Below, one piece after another: positions 1 to 5,635 of a stretch of 7,403 nt of DNA (the stretch's first letter is position 1; every line of letters begins with the position of its first letter). The notes below the pieces were generated by a model, which saw nothing but the letters and a program-made list of their open reading frames with translations, had not been told where the DNA came from and searched no databases. A program made the translations under genes and the position numbers. This DNA comes from Bacillus sp. ISL-7. Lineage in GTDB: Bacteria > Bacillota > Bacilli > Bacillales_B > DSM-18226. The stretch lies in the NCBI RefSeq assembly GCF_018613065.1, contig NZ_JAGGQW010000071.1, forward strand, positions 1 to 7,403. The letters run 5' to 3'.

Positions 1-123
1 AAGATGAGATTTCCCATAGCGCAAGCTAGTAAGAACCCTGAAAGATGATCAGGTTGATAGGTCAGAGGTGGAAGCGTGGTAACATGTGGAGCTGACTGAT
101 ACTAATCGTTCGAGGACTTAACC
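1..123 (+). rRNA. rrl: 23S ribosomal RNA, 3' end (partial)
   Basis: This is the last ~120 nt of the large-subunit rRNA; the rest lies off the left edge. The end is recognised by the conserved terminal segment with ACTGATACTAATCG and the closing GAGGACTTAACC. In bacilli that closing stretch pairs with the 5' GGTTAAGT of 23S. The exact mature 3' end is uncertain by a few bases. It is the upstream part of the same transcript as the 5S rRNA and the tRNAs that follow. Confidence 0.95.
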
Positions 124-158
124 AAAATTTTATATGATGATTGTCAATTATCTAGTTT

Positions 159-177
159 TGAGGGAATGAAACCCTCA
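159..177 (+). other. Hairpin in the 23S-5S spacer
   Basis: TGAGGG (159-164) and CCCTCA (172-177) form a perfect 6-bp stem with a 7-nt loop, just upstream of 5S. It lies where the precursor is cut to release 5S rRNA, so a role in rRNA processing is plausible but inferred. It has no T-tract and is not a terminator. Confidence 0.5.
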
Positions 178-182
178 TATAG

Positions 183-298
<116 letters not shown>

Positions 299-299
299 C

Positions 300-327
300 T
301 AGCCCTAATTGGGGCTATTATTTTTGC
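300..327 (+). terminator. Terminator-like hairpin after 5S rRNA
   Basis: TAGCCC (300-305) pairs with GGGCTA (312-317) over a 6-nt loop and is followed by a T-rich stretch (TTATTTTT). It resembles a weak intrinsic terminator. The tRNA array continues in the same direction with no obvious promoter in between, so partial readthrough or a processing role is as likely as full termination. Confidence 0.4.
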
Positions 328-342
328 TTAATATTAATAGAT

Positions 343-417
343 GGCCCCTTGGTCAAGCGGTTAAGACACCTCCCTTTCACGGAGGTAACACGGGTTCGAG
401 TCCCGTAGGGGTCACCA
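343..417 (+). tRNA. tRNA-Glu (UUC)
   Basis: The cloverleaf has acceptor stem GGCCCCT/AGGGGTC, discriminator A and encoded CCA. The anticodon stem CCTCC/GGAGG surrounds loop CTTTCAC, giving anticodon UUC (Glu). The T-arm is CGGG-TTCGAGT-CCCG. It is the first tRNA after 5S. Confidence 0.97.
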
Positions 418-458
418 AAGTTTTTTACGAGTTTGCGTAAAATAACTTCCAATATAGT

Positions 459-534
459 GGAGGATTAGCTCAGCTGGGAGAGCATCTGCCTTACAAGCAG
501 AGGGTCGGCGGTTCGAGCCCGTCATCCTCCACCA
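459..534 (+). tRNA. tRNA-Val (UAC)
   Basis: The acceptor stem is GGAGGAT/ATCCTCC, followed by discriminator A and encoded CCA. The anticodon stem TCTGC/GCAGA surrounds CTTACAA, giving UAC (Val). The D-arm TAGCTCAGCTGGGAGAGC is canonical. A 41-nt AT-rich spacer separates it from tRNA-Glu. Confidence 0.97.
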
Positions 535-553
535 TTATAATATTTGTTTTTTT

Positions 554-630
554 GGCGGTGTAGCTCAGCTGGCTAGAGCGTTCGGTTCATACCCGAAAGG
601 TCGGGGGTTCGACTCCCTTCGCCGCTACCA
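554..630 (+). tRNA. tRNA-Met (CAU), elongator
   Basis: The acceptor stem starts GGCGGTG and the 3' end is encoded CCA at 628-630. The anticodon loop TTCATAC gives CAU. It starts with a paired G1 and lacks the initiator features (C1-A72 mismatch, three G-C pairs closing the anticodon stem), so it is read as elongator Met. It closely resembles the B. subtilis elongator tRNA-Met from memory. An Ile2 tRNA with modified CAU is a less likely alternative. Confidence 0.93.
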
Positions 631-653
631 AATGTTTTTGCTTATTTTTAACT

Positions 654-746
654 GGAGGAATACCCAAGTTTGGCTGAAGGGATCGGTCTTGAAAACCGAC
701 AGGCGGGTCATACCGCGCGGGGGTTCGAATCCCTCTTCCTCCTCCA
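654..746 (+). tRNA. tRNA-Ser (UGA), class II, with unusual U73
   Basis: This 93-nt class II tRNA has a long variable arm (about 702-716, GCGG/CCGC). Its acceptor stem is GGAGGAA/TTCCTCC, and anticodon loop CTTGAAA gives UGA (Ser). Encoded CCA is at 744-746. The discriminator base at 743 is T, whereas the B. subtilis counterpart has G from memory. Seryl-tRNA synthetase relies mainly on the long variable arm, so charging may survive, but the base is unusual. Confidence 0.95.
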
Positions 747-763
747 TAGTATTACTTTATTTC

Positions 764-783
764 TATTGTCGCGGGGTGGAGCA
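764..783 (+). repeat. 20-bp direct repeat, copy 1 (5' piece of tRNA-fMet)
   Basis: TATTGTCGCGGGGTGGAGCA is identical to 902-921. Its last 14 bases are the acceptor 5' strand and start of the D-arm of the initiator tRNA. This copy is not followed by the rest of the tRNA, so it is a truncated duplicate. The spacing between copies is 138 bp. Confidence 0.95.
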
Positions 784-901
784 ACGAGCATTGCTTCATG
801 AATAATCTGCGAGTTGTATCAATCGAGCTGCTGCTTGCATATGCTTACTGAGATTGATACAGTCCATGGAACATTGAGCATGGACAAAACTATATAATTT
901 T
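780..901 (+). other. Structured insert between the two fMet 5' ends
   Basis: The 118 nt between the repeat copies are unlike the short AT-rich spacers elsewhere in the array. They hold inverted repeats AGCAA/TTGCT (780-784/791-795), TGTATCAATC/GATTGATACA (815-824/852-861) and GTCCATG/CATGGAC (862-868/879-885). The second and third are perfect and directly adjacent. The 27-nt loop of the second contains palindrome GCATATGC. No convincing gene is visible. It could be a small inserted element or an independently folding piece of the precursor transcript. Its origin is unknown. Confidence 0.7.
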
Positions 902-981
<80 letters not shown>

Positions 982-984
982 TTT

Positions 985-1061
985 GGTCCGGTAGTTCAGT
1001 TGGTTAGAATGCCTGCCTGTCACGCAGGAGGTCGCGGGTTCGAGTCCCGTCCGGACCGCCA
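985..1061 (+). tRNA. tRNA-Asp (GUC)
   Basis: The acceptor stem is GGTCCGG/CCGGACC with discriminator G and encoded CCA at 1059-1061. The anticodon stem CCTGC/GCAGG surrounds CTGTCAC, giving GUC (Asp). It begins only 3 nt after the last base of tRNA-fMet, the tightest spacing in the array. Confidence 0.97.
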
Positions 1062-1069
1062 TTTTTTTC

Positions 1070-1086
1070 TAGTAGGGTACCTGCTA
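1070..1086 (+). other. Small hairpin between tRNA-Asp and tRNA-His
   Basis: TAGTAGG (1070-1076) pairs with CCTGCTA (1080-1086), with one G-U pair and a 3-nt loop. No T-tract follows on the + strand. It may be a spacer remnant or a processing structure. Confidence 0.35.
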
Positions 1087-1102
1087 TTAATTTATAGATT
1101 TT

Positions 1103-1179
1103 GGCGATTGTGGCGAAGTGGTTAACGCACCTGATTGTGGTTCAGGCATTCGTGGGTTCGATTCCCATCAGTCGCCCCA
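1103..1179 (+). tRNA. tRNA-His (GUG)
   Basis: The anticodon loop TTGTGGT in stem CCTGA/TCAGG gives GUG (His). The extra G at -1 (1103), characteristic of tRNA-His, pairs with C73 (1176), making an eight-pair acceptor stem with one T-G pair. CCA is encoded at 1177-1179. Confidence 0.97.
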
Positions 1180-1192
1180 TTTATTTTAATAT

Positions 1193-1267
1193 TGGGCTAT
1201 AGCCAAGCGGTAAGGCATCGCACTTTGACTGCGACATGCGTTGGTTCAAATCCAGCTAGCCCAGCCA
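1193..1267 (+). tRNA. tRNA-Gln (UUG)
   Basis: The acceptor stem is TGGGCTA/TAGCCCA with discriminator G and encoded CCA. Anticodon stem TCGCA/TGCGA surrounds CTTTGAC, giving UUG (Gln). It is separated from tRNA-His by a 13-nt AT-rich spacer. Confidence 0.97.
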
Positions 1268-1287
1268 TTTTGCTTATTTTTTTCAAC

Positions 1288-1361
1288 GCGGGTGTAGTTT
1301 AGTGGTAAAACCTCAGCCTTCCAAGCTGATGATGAGAGTTCGATTCTCTTCACCCGCTCCA
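1288..1361 (+). tRNA. tRNA-Gly (UCC)
   Basis: The acceptor stem is GCGGGTG/CACCCGC with discriminator T, normal for tRNA-Gly, and encoded CCA at 1359-1361. Anticodon stem TCAGC/GCTGA surrounds CTTCCAA, giving UCC (Gly). Confidence 0.97.
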
Positions 1362-1370
1362 ATTCAATTT

Positions 1371-1444
<74 letters not shown>

Positions 1445-1462
1445 TCATAAATTTATCCATCA

Positions 1463-1504
1463 AAAAAGACTTGAAAGCTTAAATAGCTTTGAAGTCTTTT
1501 TTTT
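1463..1504 (+). terminator. Rho-independent terminator of the rRNA-tRNA operon, likely bidirectional
   Basis: AAGACTT/AAGTCTT and AAAGCT/AGCTTT form an interrupted long stem around a short AT loop, followed by a run of T on the + strand. On the minus strand the same stem is followed by six T, so it can also end transcripts coming from the sleB remnant side. It is ~20 nt after tRNA-Ile. Confidence 0.92.
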
Positions 1505-1520
1505 GTTATAGATAAAACAA

Positions 1521-1917
1521 TTATTTACAAAATATATGTTTACCAATTTTTTTAATTTGTGGTCGACTCCATATCCAAGCACTTGTCGCGGTATCAGGAT
1601 TAAAATAGTAAATCGCCTCACCACTAGGATCCCAGCCATTAATGGCATCTAGTACCGCTTTTTCGCAGTGGCATTTGGGGTTAAGTTCATCCGCACCCGC
1701 AGTAAAGGCCCCCGGTGATAGATGACACCCGCAACCGTATCTGGAAACGATGAATGGCTGACTCGGTTCAAAATAACTGCTGCAACAGCAACTTGACCCA
1801 TGTATTCCTCTCCGCGTGATTCCCCGTATACTGCGATTGACATAAATTGAATATCATTTTGAGAATAACCGTTAGGTACATTAGCGGAATTGTTATTATT
1901 ACCTGATGATCCGCGTT
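1521..1917 (-). pseudogene. sleB: Broken spore cortex-lytic enzyme (SleB/CwlJ hydrolase_2 domain)
   Basis: Reading leftwards, the catalytic domain of a SleB-type cortex hydrolase is recognisable across two frames. It begins with NVPNGYSQNDIQFM and AVYGESRGEEYMGQVAVAA, where the first Glu of GESRGE is the expected catalytic acid. It continues with FPDTVAGVIYH, then GAFTAGAD, then NLTPNATAKK, then AVLDAINGWDPSGEAIYYF, ending IKKIGKHIFCK and stop at 1521-1523. Three frame changes are needed: near 1707-1716 (one C/G lost), near 1684-1695 (a small deletion, apparently between GATG repeats), and at 1659-1663 (one A lost from the AAAAA run). Signal peptide, peptidoglycan-binding domain and start are missing. 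Its left end joins the gerAB fragment. SleB normally cleaves spore cortex during germination; this copy should be inactive. Three lesions make sequencing error an unlikely explanation. Confidence 0.88.
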
Positions 1918-2156
1918 ATATTTGAGCCCTTTAGGAAAGAGCTTATTGTTCGATTATTTTTGTTTAGTTTTTTATAAATATAAAAAACAAGCAGGATCCA
2001 AAGGATGAAGGGAGTGGAACTGAAAATGACACTGATCCAAGCGTCCCGCTTAGAAGCGGTTAATAACATCGGGATGCTTAGAACATGGACAATAAAACCT
2101 GTTGAAATTATAAGTAATATATAGATATGAGTGGCACTAATTACCTTTTGATTCAT
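1899..2156 (-). pseudogene. N-terminal fragment of a GerAB-type spore germination permease
   Basis: An 85-aa reading frame starts at ATG 2156 with AGGTGG 5 nt upstream; a GTG at 2165 lies inside that ribosome site. The product has two strongly hydrophobic segments (about residues 8-30 and 38-60) separated by LLTASKRDAWISV, a pattern typical of the start of GerAB-family (endospore germination) transporters. These normally have ~360 residues and ten membrane helices and act in the inner spore membrane as part of nutrient receptors. Here the frame runs into sleB-derived sequence around 1917 and stops at 1899. It is therefore a truncated fragment created by a deletion, and transport function is not expected. 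The family call rests on motif and hydrophobicity memory, not a search. Confidence 0.65.
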
Positions 2157-2165
2157 CCCAACCAC

Positions 2166-2298
2166 CTATGTAACCATTTGTGATTACTTTACCCTTGGAA
2201 AATCTAGTTATACACCAATGAAATTTGAGGGCGGGTTGAATCTTTCCGTTCACAACGGCACCACTAAAAGGGTCCTGCTCTGGAAAGCGAGAAATAGC
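2166..2298. other. Unassigned stretch between gerAB fragment and lacI-side terminator
   Basis: No convincing gene is visible here. On the minus strand a stop-bounded frame of ~63 codons (AISRFPEQDPFSGAVVNGK...) crosses the terminator at 2299-2328 and overlaps the gerAB start. On the + strand a ~40-codon frame starts at the ATG near 2218. Neither has a good ribosome site or a recognised match, so both may be chance or decayed sequence. Confidence 0.4.
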
Positions 2299-2328
2299 AA
2301 AAAGCCAACGGCTCGGTGTCCGTTGACT
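2299..2328 (-). terminator. Rho-independent terminator after the lacI-family remnant
   Basis: On the minus strand AGTCAACGG pairs with CCGTTGGCT (one T-G pair) around an 8-nt loop, followed by TTTTT. It lies ~30 nt downstream of the stop codon of the LacI-family remnant, the expected place for its transcript end. Confidence 0.85.
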
Positions 2329-2358
2329 CTAAGTTTAAGGTAAACAAATAATTTTTAC

Positions 2359-2499
2359 TTAGTCGTTCTTTTCTAGAACGTTTGCTACAGAGCTCTTAAT
2401 AATCATTTCTGTGGGCACAATTTTTTGATTATGTTTACTTGTATTTCCTTTAATTTTTCGATTAAGAACAAACTTGTAACACCGATTGCTGATTCAATA
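2359..2499 (-). pseudogene. C-terminal remnant of a LacI-family sugar regulator
   Basis: The last ~45 codons of a LacI/PurR-type repressor can be read leftwards: ESAIGVTSLFLIEKLK, then after a one-base frame change at the AAA run near 2442-2447, GNTSKHNQKIVPTEMIIKSS, ending in VLEKND and stop at 2359-2361. The pattern IG...LFLIEKL...IVPTEMIIKSSV matches the end of the effector-binding domain, where P-T-E-[LM]-[IV] and R/K-x-S are typical. The DNA-binding headpiece and most of the sugar-binding domain are absent; an in-frame stop lies just before the remnant. A LacI-like operator sits immediately beside the break. Confidence 0.72.
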
Positions 2500-2505
2500 A
2501 AAAAC

Positions 2506-2523
2506 TAATCAAACGTTTGATTA
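2506..2523. promoter_or_regulatory. 18-bp palindromic LacI-type operator
   Basis: TAATCAAACGTTTGATTA is a perfect palindrome with a central CG. The core AAACGTTT is typical of LacI-family operators. It overlaps the -35 region of the promoter at 2540-2548, so a bound repressor would block that promoter. The natural regulator is presumably the gene whose remnant lies at 2359-2499. Confidence 0.75.
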
Positions 2524-2539
2524 AAATTGCTTGATGTCT

Positions 2540-2548
2540 TGGTATAAT
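2540..2548 (+). promoter_or_regulatory. Extended -10 promoter (TGGTATAAT) reading rightwards
   Basis: TATAAT (2543-2548) is a perfect -10 hexamer preceded by TGG, the extended -10 motif. The -35 is weak (TTAAAA near 2521-2526, 16-nt spacing) and lies under the operator. Transcription would start near 2554 and run into 2555-2720, where no clear gene remains. Confidence 0.65.
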
Positions 2549-2611
2549 TAGGAATGAATAAAATGAAAACTGCTAAGTTATAAATGGGCTGCATAAGGGG
2601 GGAGTTAGTAG

Positions 2612-2680
2612 TTTGTCGGCGATCGGCGACTATGAAAGAGCGCTCCATTGACCGATCAGGGGTGCATATCAATCGACAAA
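2612..2680 (+). other. Nested inverted repeats downstream of the operator-controlled promoter
   Basis: TTTGTCG (2612-2618) pairs with CGACAAA (2674-2680), enclosing GATCGG (2621-2626) paired with CCGATC (2652-2657). A GGGGGGAG tract lies just upstream (about 2597-2604). The layout could be a structured leader RNA or leftover of the lost gene's start. It matches no riboswitch class I recognise. A 49-codon frame from ATG 2584 covers the same bases but has no ribosome site. Confidence 0.4.
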
Positions 2681-2718
2681 ATTCAACATACTTTTTCAAT
2701 GACAGGCAGTGGATAATA

Positions 2719-2916
2719 TCATTTTTCTTTTAAGTACCATTCTACATCAACATCATCTACCTTTAAACTGTACACATCTCCTGAGCTTGTTAAGATATCA
2801 ATCTCATAAAGTTCAATATTATATTTATTAATTCCCTTTGTTACTTTTAATAAATTTTCTAATTTACTATCTTGAATGGATACCTCTAAGATAATTTTAC
2901 CATATACTACGGACAA
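2719..2916 (-). CDS. Small hypothetical protein (65 aa)
   Basis: The frame opens at TTG 2916 with AGGGGG 8-9 nt upstream, a strong ribosome site that decides this unusual start; no in-frame ATG is available nearby. The product is small and acidic, with no signal peptide or membrane segment. Alternating hydrophobic residues (YGKIILEVSI, YNIELYEIDIL, DVYSLKVDDVDV) suggest beta strands around one helix (DSKLENLLKV). I do not recognise the family. A perfect TATAAT on the minus strand at 3014-3019 could be its -10, but no good -35 is seen. It lies 191 bp downstream of the mrpR-like gene in the same direction, without a clear terminator between, so co-transcription is possible. Confidence 0.6.
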   Translation of the reverse strand: MSVVYGKIILEVSIQDSKLENLLKVTKGINKYNIELYEIDILTSSGDVYSLKVDDVDVEWYLKEK

Positions 2917-3076
2917 ACTTTTTTCCCCCTAAGACAAAATATCTATATTCACATTTTTAATCATAAACAAATTGTTAGGTTTTTCCAATATGTATATTTT
3001 CCTAATAGTTACCATTATACGGAATATGATAGTACGAATGTATTAATTATTTTAAATTTGTTTTCAAATTCTATCC

Positions 3077-3092
3077 CTATCCAGCAGGATAG
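3077..3092 (-). other. Hairpin after the mrpR-like gene
   Basis: CTATCC (3077-3082) and GGATAG (3087-3092) form a 6-bp stem with a 4-nt loop 16 bp beyond the stop codon. No T-tract follows on the minus strand, so it is at best a weak or non-intrinsic terminator. Confidence 0.35.
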
Positions 3093-3107
3093 AGATTAGA
3101 TAAACCA

Positions 3108-4088
3108 TCAAGTTATATTTATGTTATATAAATCAAAGATCGTATTTGCATTTATAAATTCTTTAAGCAAAGAGAAGTTAAATATTTCATGACCATTCAT
3201 TACAACCTTTCTAACTCCAAACTGATTACCGATAATTGATAATTCCTCATTATCTAATTTTTTTCGCTCGAGATACAAAACAACAGCAAAAGCAATCATG
3301 CCTGACTTTTCAATGTTTTTAGTTGTTAAATACTTATAACCAAAAAAATCAGCAATGGTGGATATTCTCCTATAAATTAAATGTTTATCTGCTCTTTTAA
3401 AATTTTGTACCCTTGTAGTGGCCGTTCTTAGAACGTAATTATTTTTTACTAATGGTAATTCAGGGTTATTCCCCATTGAGGTACCATTCTTATTTTGGTA
3501 ATGAGTTTGATTAAGCGCTTCCATGACAAAAGTTAAACATTTTTCTGAAACCTTGACACTTCTTTTTCCATATTTATCATCATTTAACTTCAATATTTGA
3601 TTGGCCTGATCAACATCTGATTGGGTTAAGTTTAATAGCTCTGATAGTCCATGCCCATTTACGCCTTCAAATAGAAGCTGAAGGATCACTTTATCTTGGG
3701 CATTGACCATTTTTTTTTCCATGTCTTGTATTTCATACTTCGAGAATAGAATTTTTTTCTTAGATAAGTAGGTTTTTAACTCATCATTTTTTATTGAAAG
3801 AATGGGATTAATGTTACTTTGAGTTTTTCCAGATTTAATGGCCCAATTTATATAGTCCTCAAAAACATGAAGCGTTAATTTAATGGAATTAAATGTAGAA
3901 TGATCAGCATTGATTAATGCATCTTTAATTTCATTAGTGTTAAACTCAAATAAATCTTTCCCAACTACATCCTCCGTGTCATAACTTCTACAGAGTGCAT
4001 ATTTATAAACAGTTCTTCTATTTTCAGGAATACACATTAAATACTCTATTTTTATGTTTTCGTTATAAAGCTTTTTCAAATTAACCAC
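3108..4088 (-). CDS. mrpR: MrpR-like (YopR) tyrosine-recombinase-fold repressor, catalytically dead
   Basis: This 326-aa protein has the layout of a tyrosine recombinase: an N-terminal helical core-binding domain (about 15-100) and a catalytic-fold domain (about 110-305). The expected active-site residues are absent. At box I GHGLSELLNL (145-154) has Gly where Arg I belongs. At box II KNIEKSG (257-263) replaces HxxR with KxxE. At the nucleophile position HEIF (300-303) has Phe instead of Tyr. Length and substitutions fit MrpR (YopR, 325 aa) of Bacillus phage SPbeta, a DNA-binding master repressor of lysis that kept the recombinase fold but not the activity. GTG 4088 overlaps the upstream stop by 8 nt. 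TTG 4079, 6 nt after AGGTG, is a better-spaced alternative start (323 aa). Translation is probably coupled to the yopQ-like gene. Assignment is from motif memory. Confidence 0.82.
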   Translation of the reverse strand: MVNLKKLYNENIKIEYLMCIPENRRTVYKYALCRSYDTEDVVGKDLFEFNTNEIKDALINADHSTFNSIKLTLHVFEDYINWAIKSGKTQSNINPILSIKNDELKTYLSKKKILFSKYEIQDMEKKMVNAQDKVILQLLFEGVNGHGLSELLNLTQSDVDQANQILKLNDDKYGKRSVKVSEKCLTFVMEALNQTHYQNKNGTSMGNNPELPLVKNNYVLRTATTRVQNFKRADKHLIYRRISTIADFFGYKYLTTKNIEKSGMIAFAVVLYLERKKLDNEELSIIGNQFGVRKVVMNGHEIFNFSLLKEFINANTIFDLYNINIT

Positions 4089-5430
4089 CTTCCTGATATT
4101 TTGATAAATCTATATCATTAAAGAATTTATATATTTGTTTTTTTATACTCTTTGGAATTTTTTGCGATTGATTTAAAATATCGGATTCTATCCATACTTT
4201 ATTTTGTCTTGAAAAATCAATACATTTAATAATCTCAAATAATTTGTTCAACTGAATACATTCATCCTTCATTCTTCTTGCTAAAGTTATATATCCATAA
4301 AACATGGAATTCGTATTGATTAAACTATTTTTCCTAACAACCGCGACTTCATCTAGAAATTCATTTGGGAAAGCGAAAAATAATTCATTGATAAATTCGA
4401 TTAAATAATTAGCAGTGTGTATTGCAGTACGTTTATCTTCAACTTTAAAAACTTCATCAATTGCATCAGAAAGTGTTTTAAATGTAACTAAAAAATTTGA
4501 ATAAGGCGCAATACTATCTGAAGCTGCCACTTTATTTTTTATTTCACTATTGTATTGTACTTGTTTAGCAATAAAATCTGCCTGCCTGGATTCACCCAAT
4601 TTTTTTAACTGTCCTTTCCCAACGGGGTTAGTTGTATTTAATTGTTTAAAGTACTGTTGAGCCATAGATTTTCCCAAGTGTAAAATATTTAATTTGAACA
4701 TAGCTTCTAAAGAAGGATCTTTTCTTATCGCTCTGACTATGGCGTTTATGCGGTGAAATCCATCTAGTACATCTAATAATGTTCCCTTTGTAACAGTTAA
4801 TGTCATCGAATCTTCTGCATATTGTAATTCTTCTCCAGATTCATCATCTGTACTGCCTAACCGTGCGTTTAACGTAATAATAGTGCTAATCATTTCACCT
4901 TTATTTAATAGCTCCTCCATTTCGATTATGCTTTTCTCAATAATTTTAGGAGTTTCGATAATTTCGTTCGAGTCCTTACCTTTCGATTGTCTCATTTCAC
5001 GTTGAGTTTCTGGATTATACTGTAGTAATCCATTTTCAAAAAGACGCTTTATCTCACTTGCCTTGATATAAAGAATAAAGTCATCTTCCGTTCCCTTAAG
5101 TACATTTCTAAAGGTATAGGGGAACACTATACTATTCGTGTGATACCCAACAAAATTTGTCCTAATTTCTTTTATTTCTCTAGGTGAAAAGTATATTGAT
5201 GGTTTTATTTTTGGATTTCCGGTAGCTGAATAAATTTGTTCAAGAAAAAGGTAGACCGATTCGATATCTACCTCCCATAATATATCGGGGTTATTAAAAT
5301 AACTTTGTACTTGACCCGGTAAAATTTTGTATTCCTTCAAACCCTTTTTAATTTTGTTAACTAATTTTTTGTCTTCTTTAATATTAGTCACGACTTCAAT
5401 TAAATTTCCTCTAAGCTCGTTTTTTTTCAT
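4081..5430 (-). CDS. yopQ: YopQ-like protein with DGQHR-type (DndB-related) motif
   Basis: This 449-aa soluble protein carries DVLDGFHRINAI (220-231), a variant of the DGQHR signature of DndB-related proteins with Phe for Gln. It is preceded by YNPETQREMR (138-147) and followed by YFKQLNTTNPV (260-270), which match the usual QR and FxxxNxxxxP landmarks of that group. No signal peptide or membrane helix is seen. In SPbeta the gene before mrpR (yopR) is yopQ, of similar size, so position and length support a YopQ homologue. Its biochemical role is unknown; DndB itself is linked to regulation of DNA phosphorothioation genes, which are not present here. The start is ATG 5430 with AAAGGA about 10 nt upstream. 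The stop overlaps the possible GTG start of the mrpR-like gene, so the two form one translational unit. Confidence 0.78.
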   Translation of the reverse strand: MKKNELRGNLIEVVTNIKEDKKLVNKIKKGLKEYKILPGQVQSYFNNPDILWEVDIESVYLFLEQIYSATGNPKIKPSIYFSPREIKEIRTNFVGYHTNSIVFPYTFRNVLKGTEDDFILYIKASEIKRLFENGLLQYNPETQREMRQSKGKDSNEIIETPKIIEKSIIEMEELLNKGEMISTIITLNARLGSTDDESGEELQYAEDSMTLTVTKGTLLDVLDGFHRINAIVRAIRKDPSLEAMFKLNILHLGKSMAQQYFKQLNTTNPVGKGQLKKLGESRQADFIAKQVQYNSEIKNKVAASDSIAPYSNFLVTFKTLSDAIDEVFKVEDKRTAIHTANYLIEFINELFFAFPNEFLDEVAVVRKNSLINTNSMFYGYITLARRMKDECIQLNKLFEIIKCIDFSRQNKVWIESDILNQSQKIPKSIKKQIYKFFNDIDLSKYQEGG

Positions 5431-5451
5431 TAGTATTCAATCCTTTAGTAT

Positions 5452-5479
5452 TTGTATATTTGATTTTTTGAATATACAA
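5452..5479. promoter_or_regulatory. Perfect inverted repeat upstream of the yopQ-like gene
   Basis: TTGTATATT (5452-5460) and AATATACAA (5471-5479) are perfect 9-bp arms around a 10-nt centre, ending 22 nt before the start codon. Placement in the 5' leader or promoter suggests an operator, possibly for the adjacent MrpR-like repressor. An RNA hairpin near the ribosome site is the alternative. It is not compared with the known SPbeta repressor sites. Confidence 0.5.
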
Positions 5480-5562
5480 GTTACAATTAATTAAATTAAC
5501 GCTGCATAGGATAAAATAAGTGATTATTCAATAAATTAGACAACTAAAATTTTTTTAATATT

Positions 5563-5577
5563 TATACCTTTGGTATA
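5563..5577 (-). promoter_or_regulatory. Dyad overlapping a possible -10 of the yopQ-mrpR operon
   Basis: TATACC (5563-5568) and GGTATA (5572-5577) form a 6-bp dyad with a 3-nt centre. On the minus strand its left-reading half is GGTATAAAT, a plausible -10 (TATAAA), though no good -35 is seen at normal spacing. It lies ~135 bp upstream of the yopQ-like start and shares GTATA with the dyad at 5452-5479. Autoregulation is an inference. Confidence 0.4.
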
Positions 5578-5635
5578 CATAAACAAACTTTATTATTAAT
5601 CATATTGAAATCAAATAAATTAAATAACTAAAAAT

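Noticed and set aside
2505..2699. 64-codon open frame on the minus strand
   Set aside because: It covers the palindromic operator and promoter, has no good ribosome site, and no recognisable product.
3108..4088. Integrase of a genomic island inserted next to the tRNA array
   Set aside because: The catalytic residues are missing, no att repeats are seen around the module, and the only tRNA duplication is of a 5' end more than 2 kb away.
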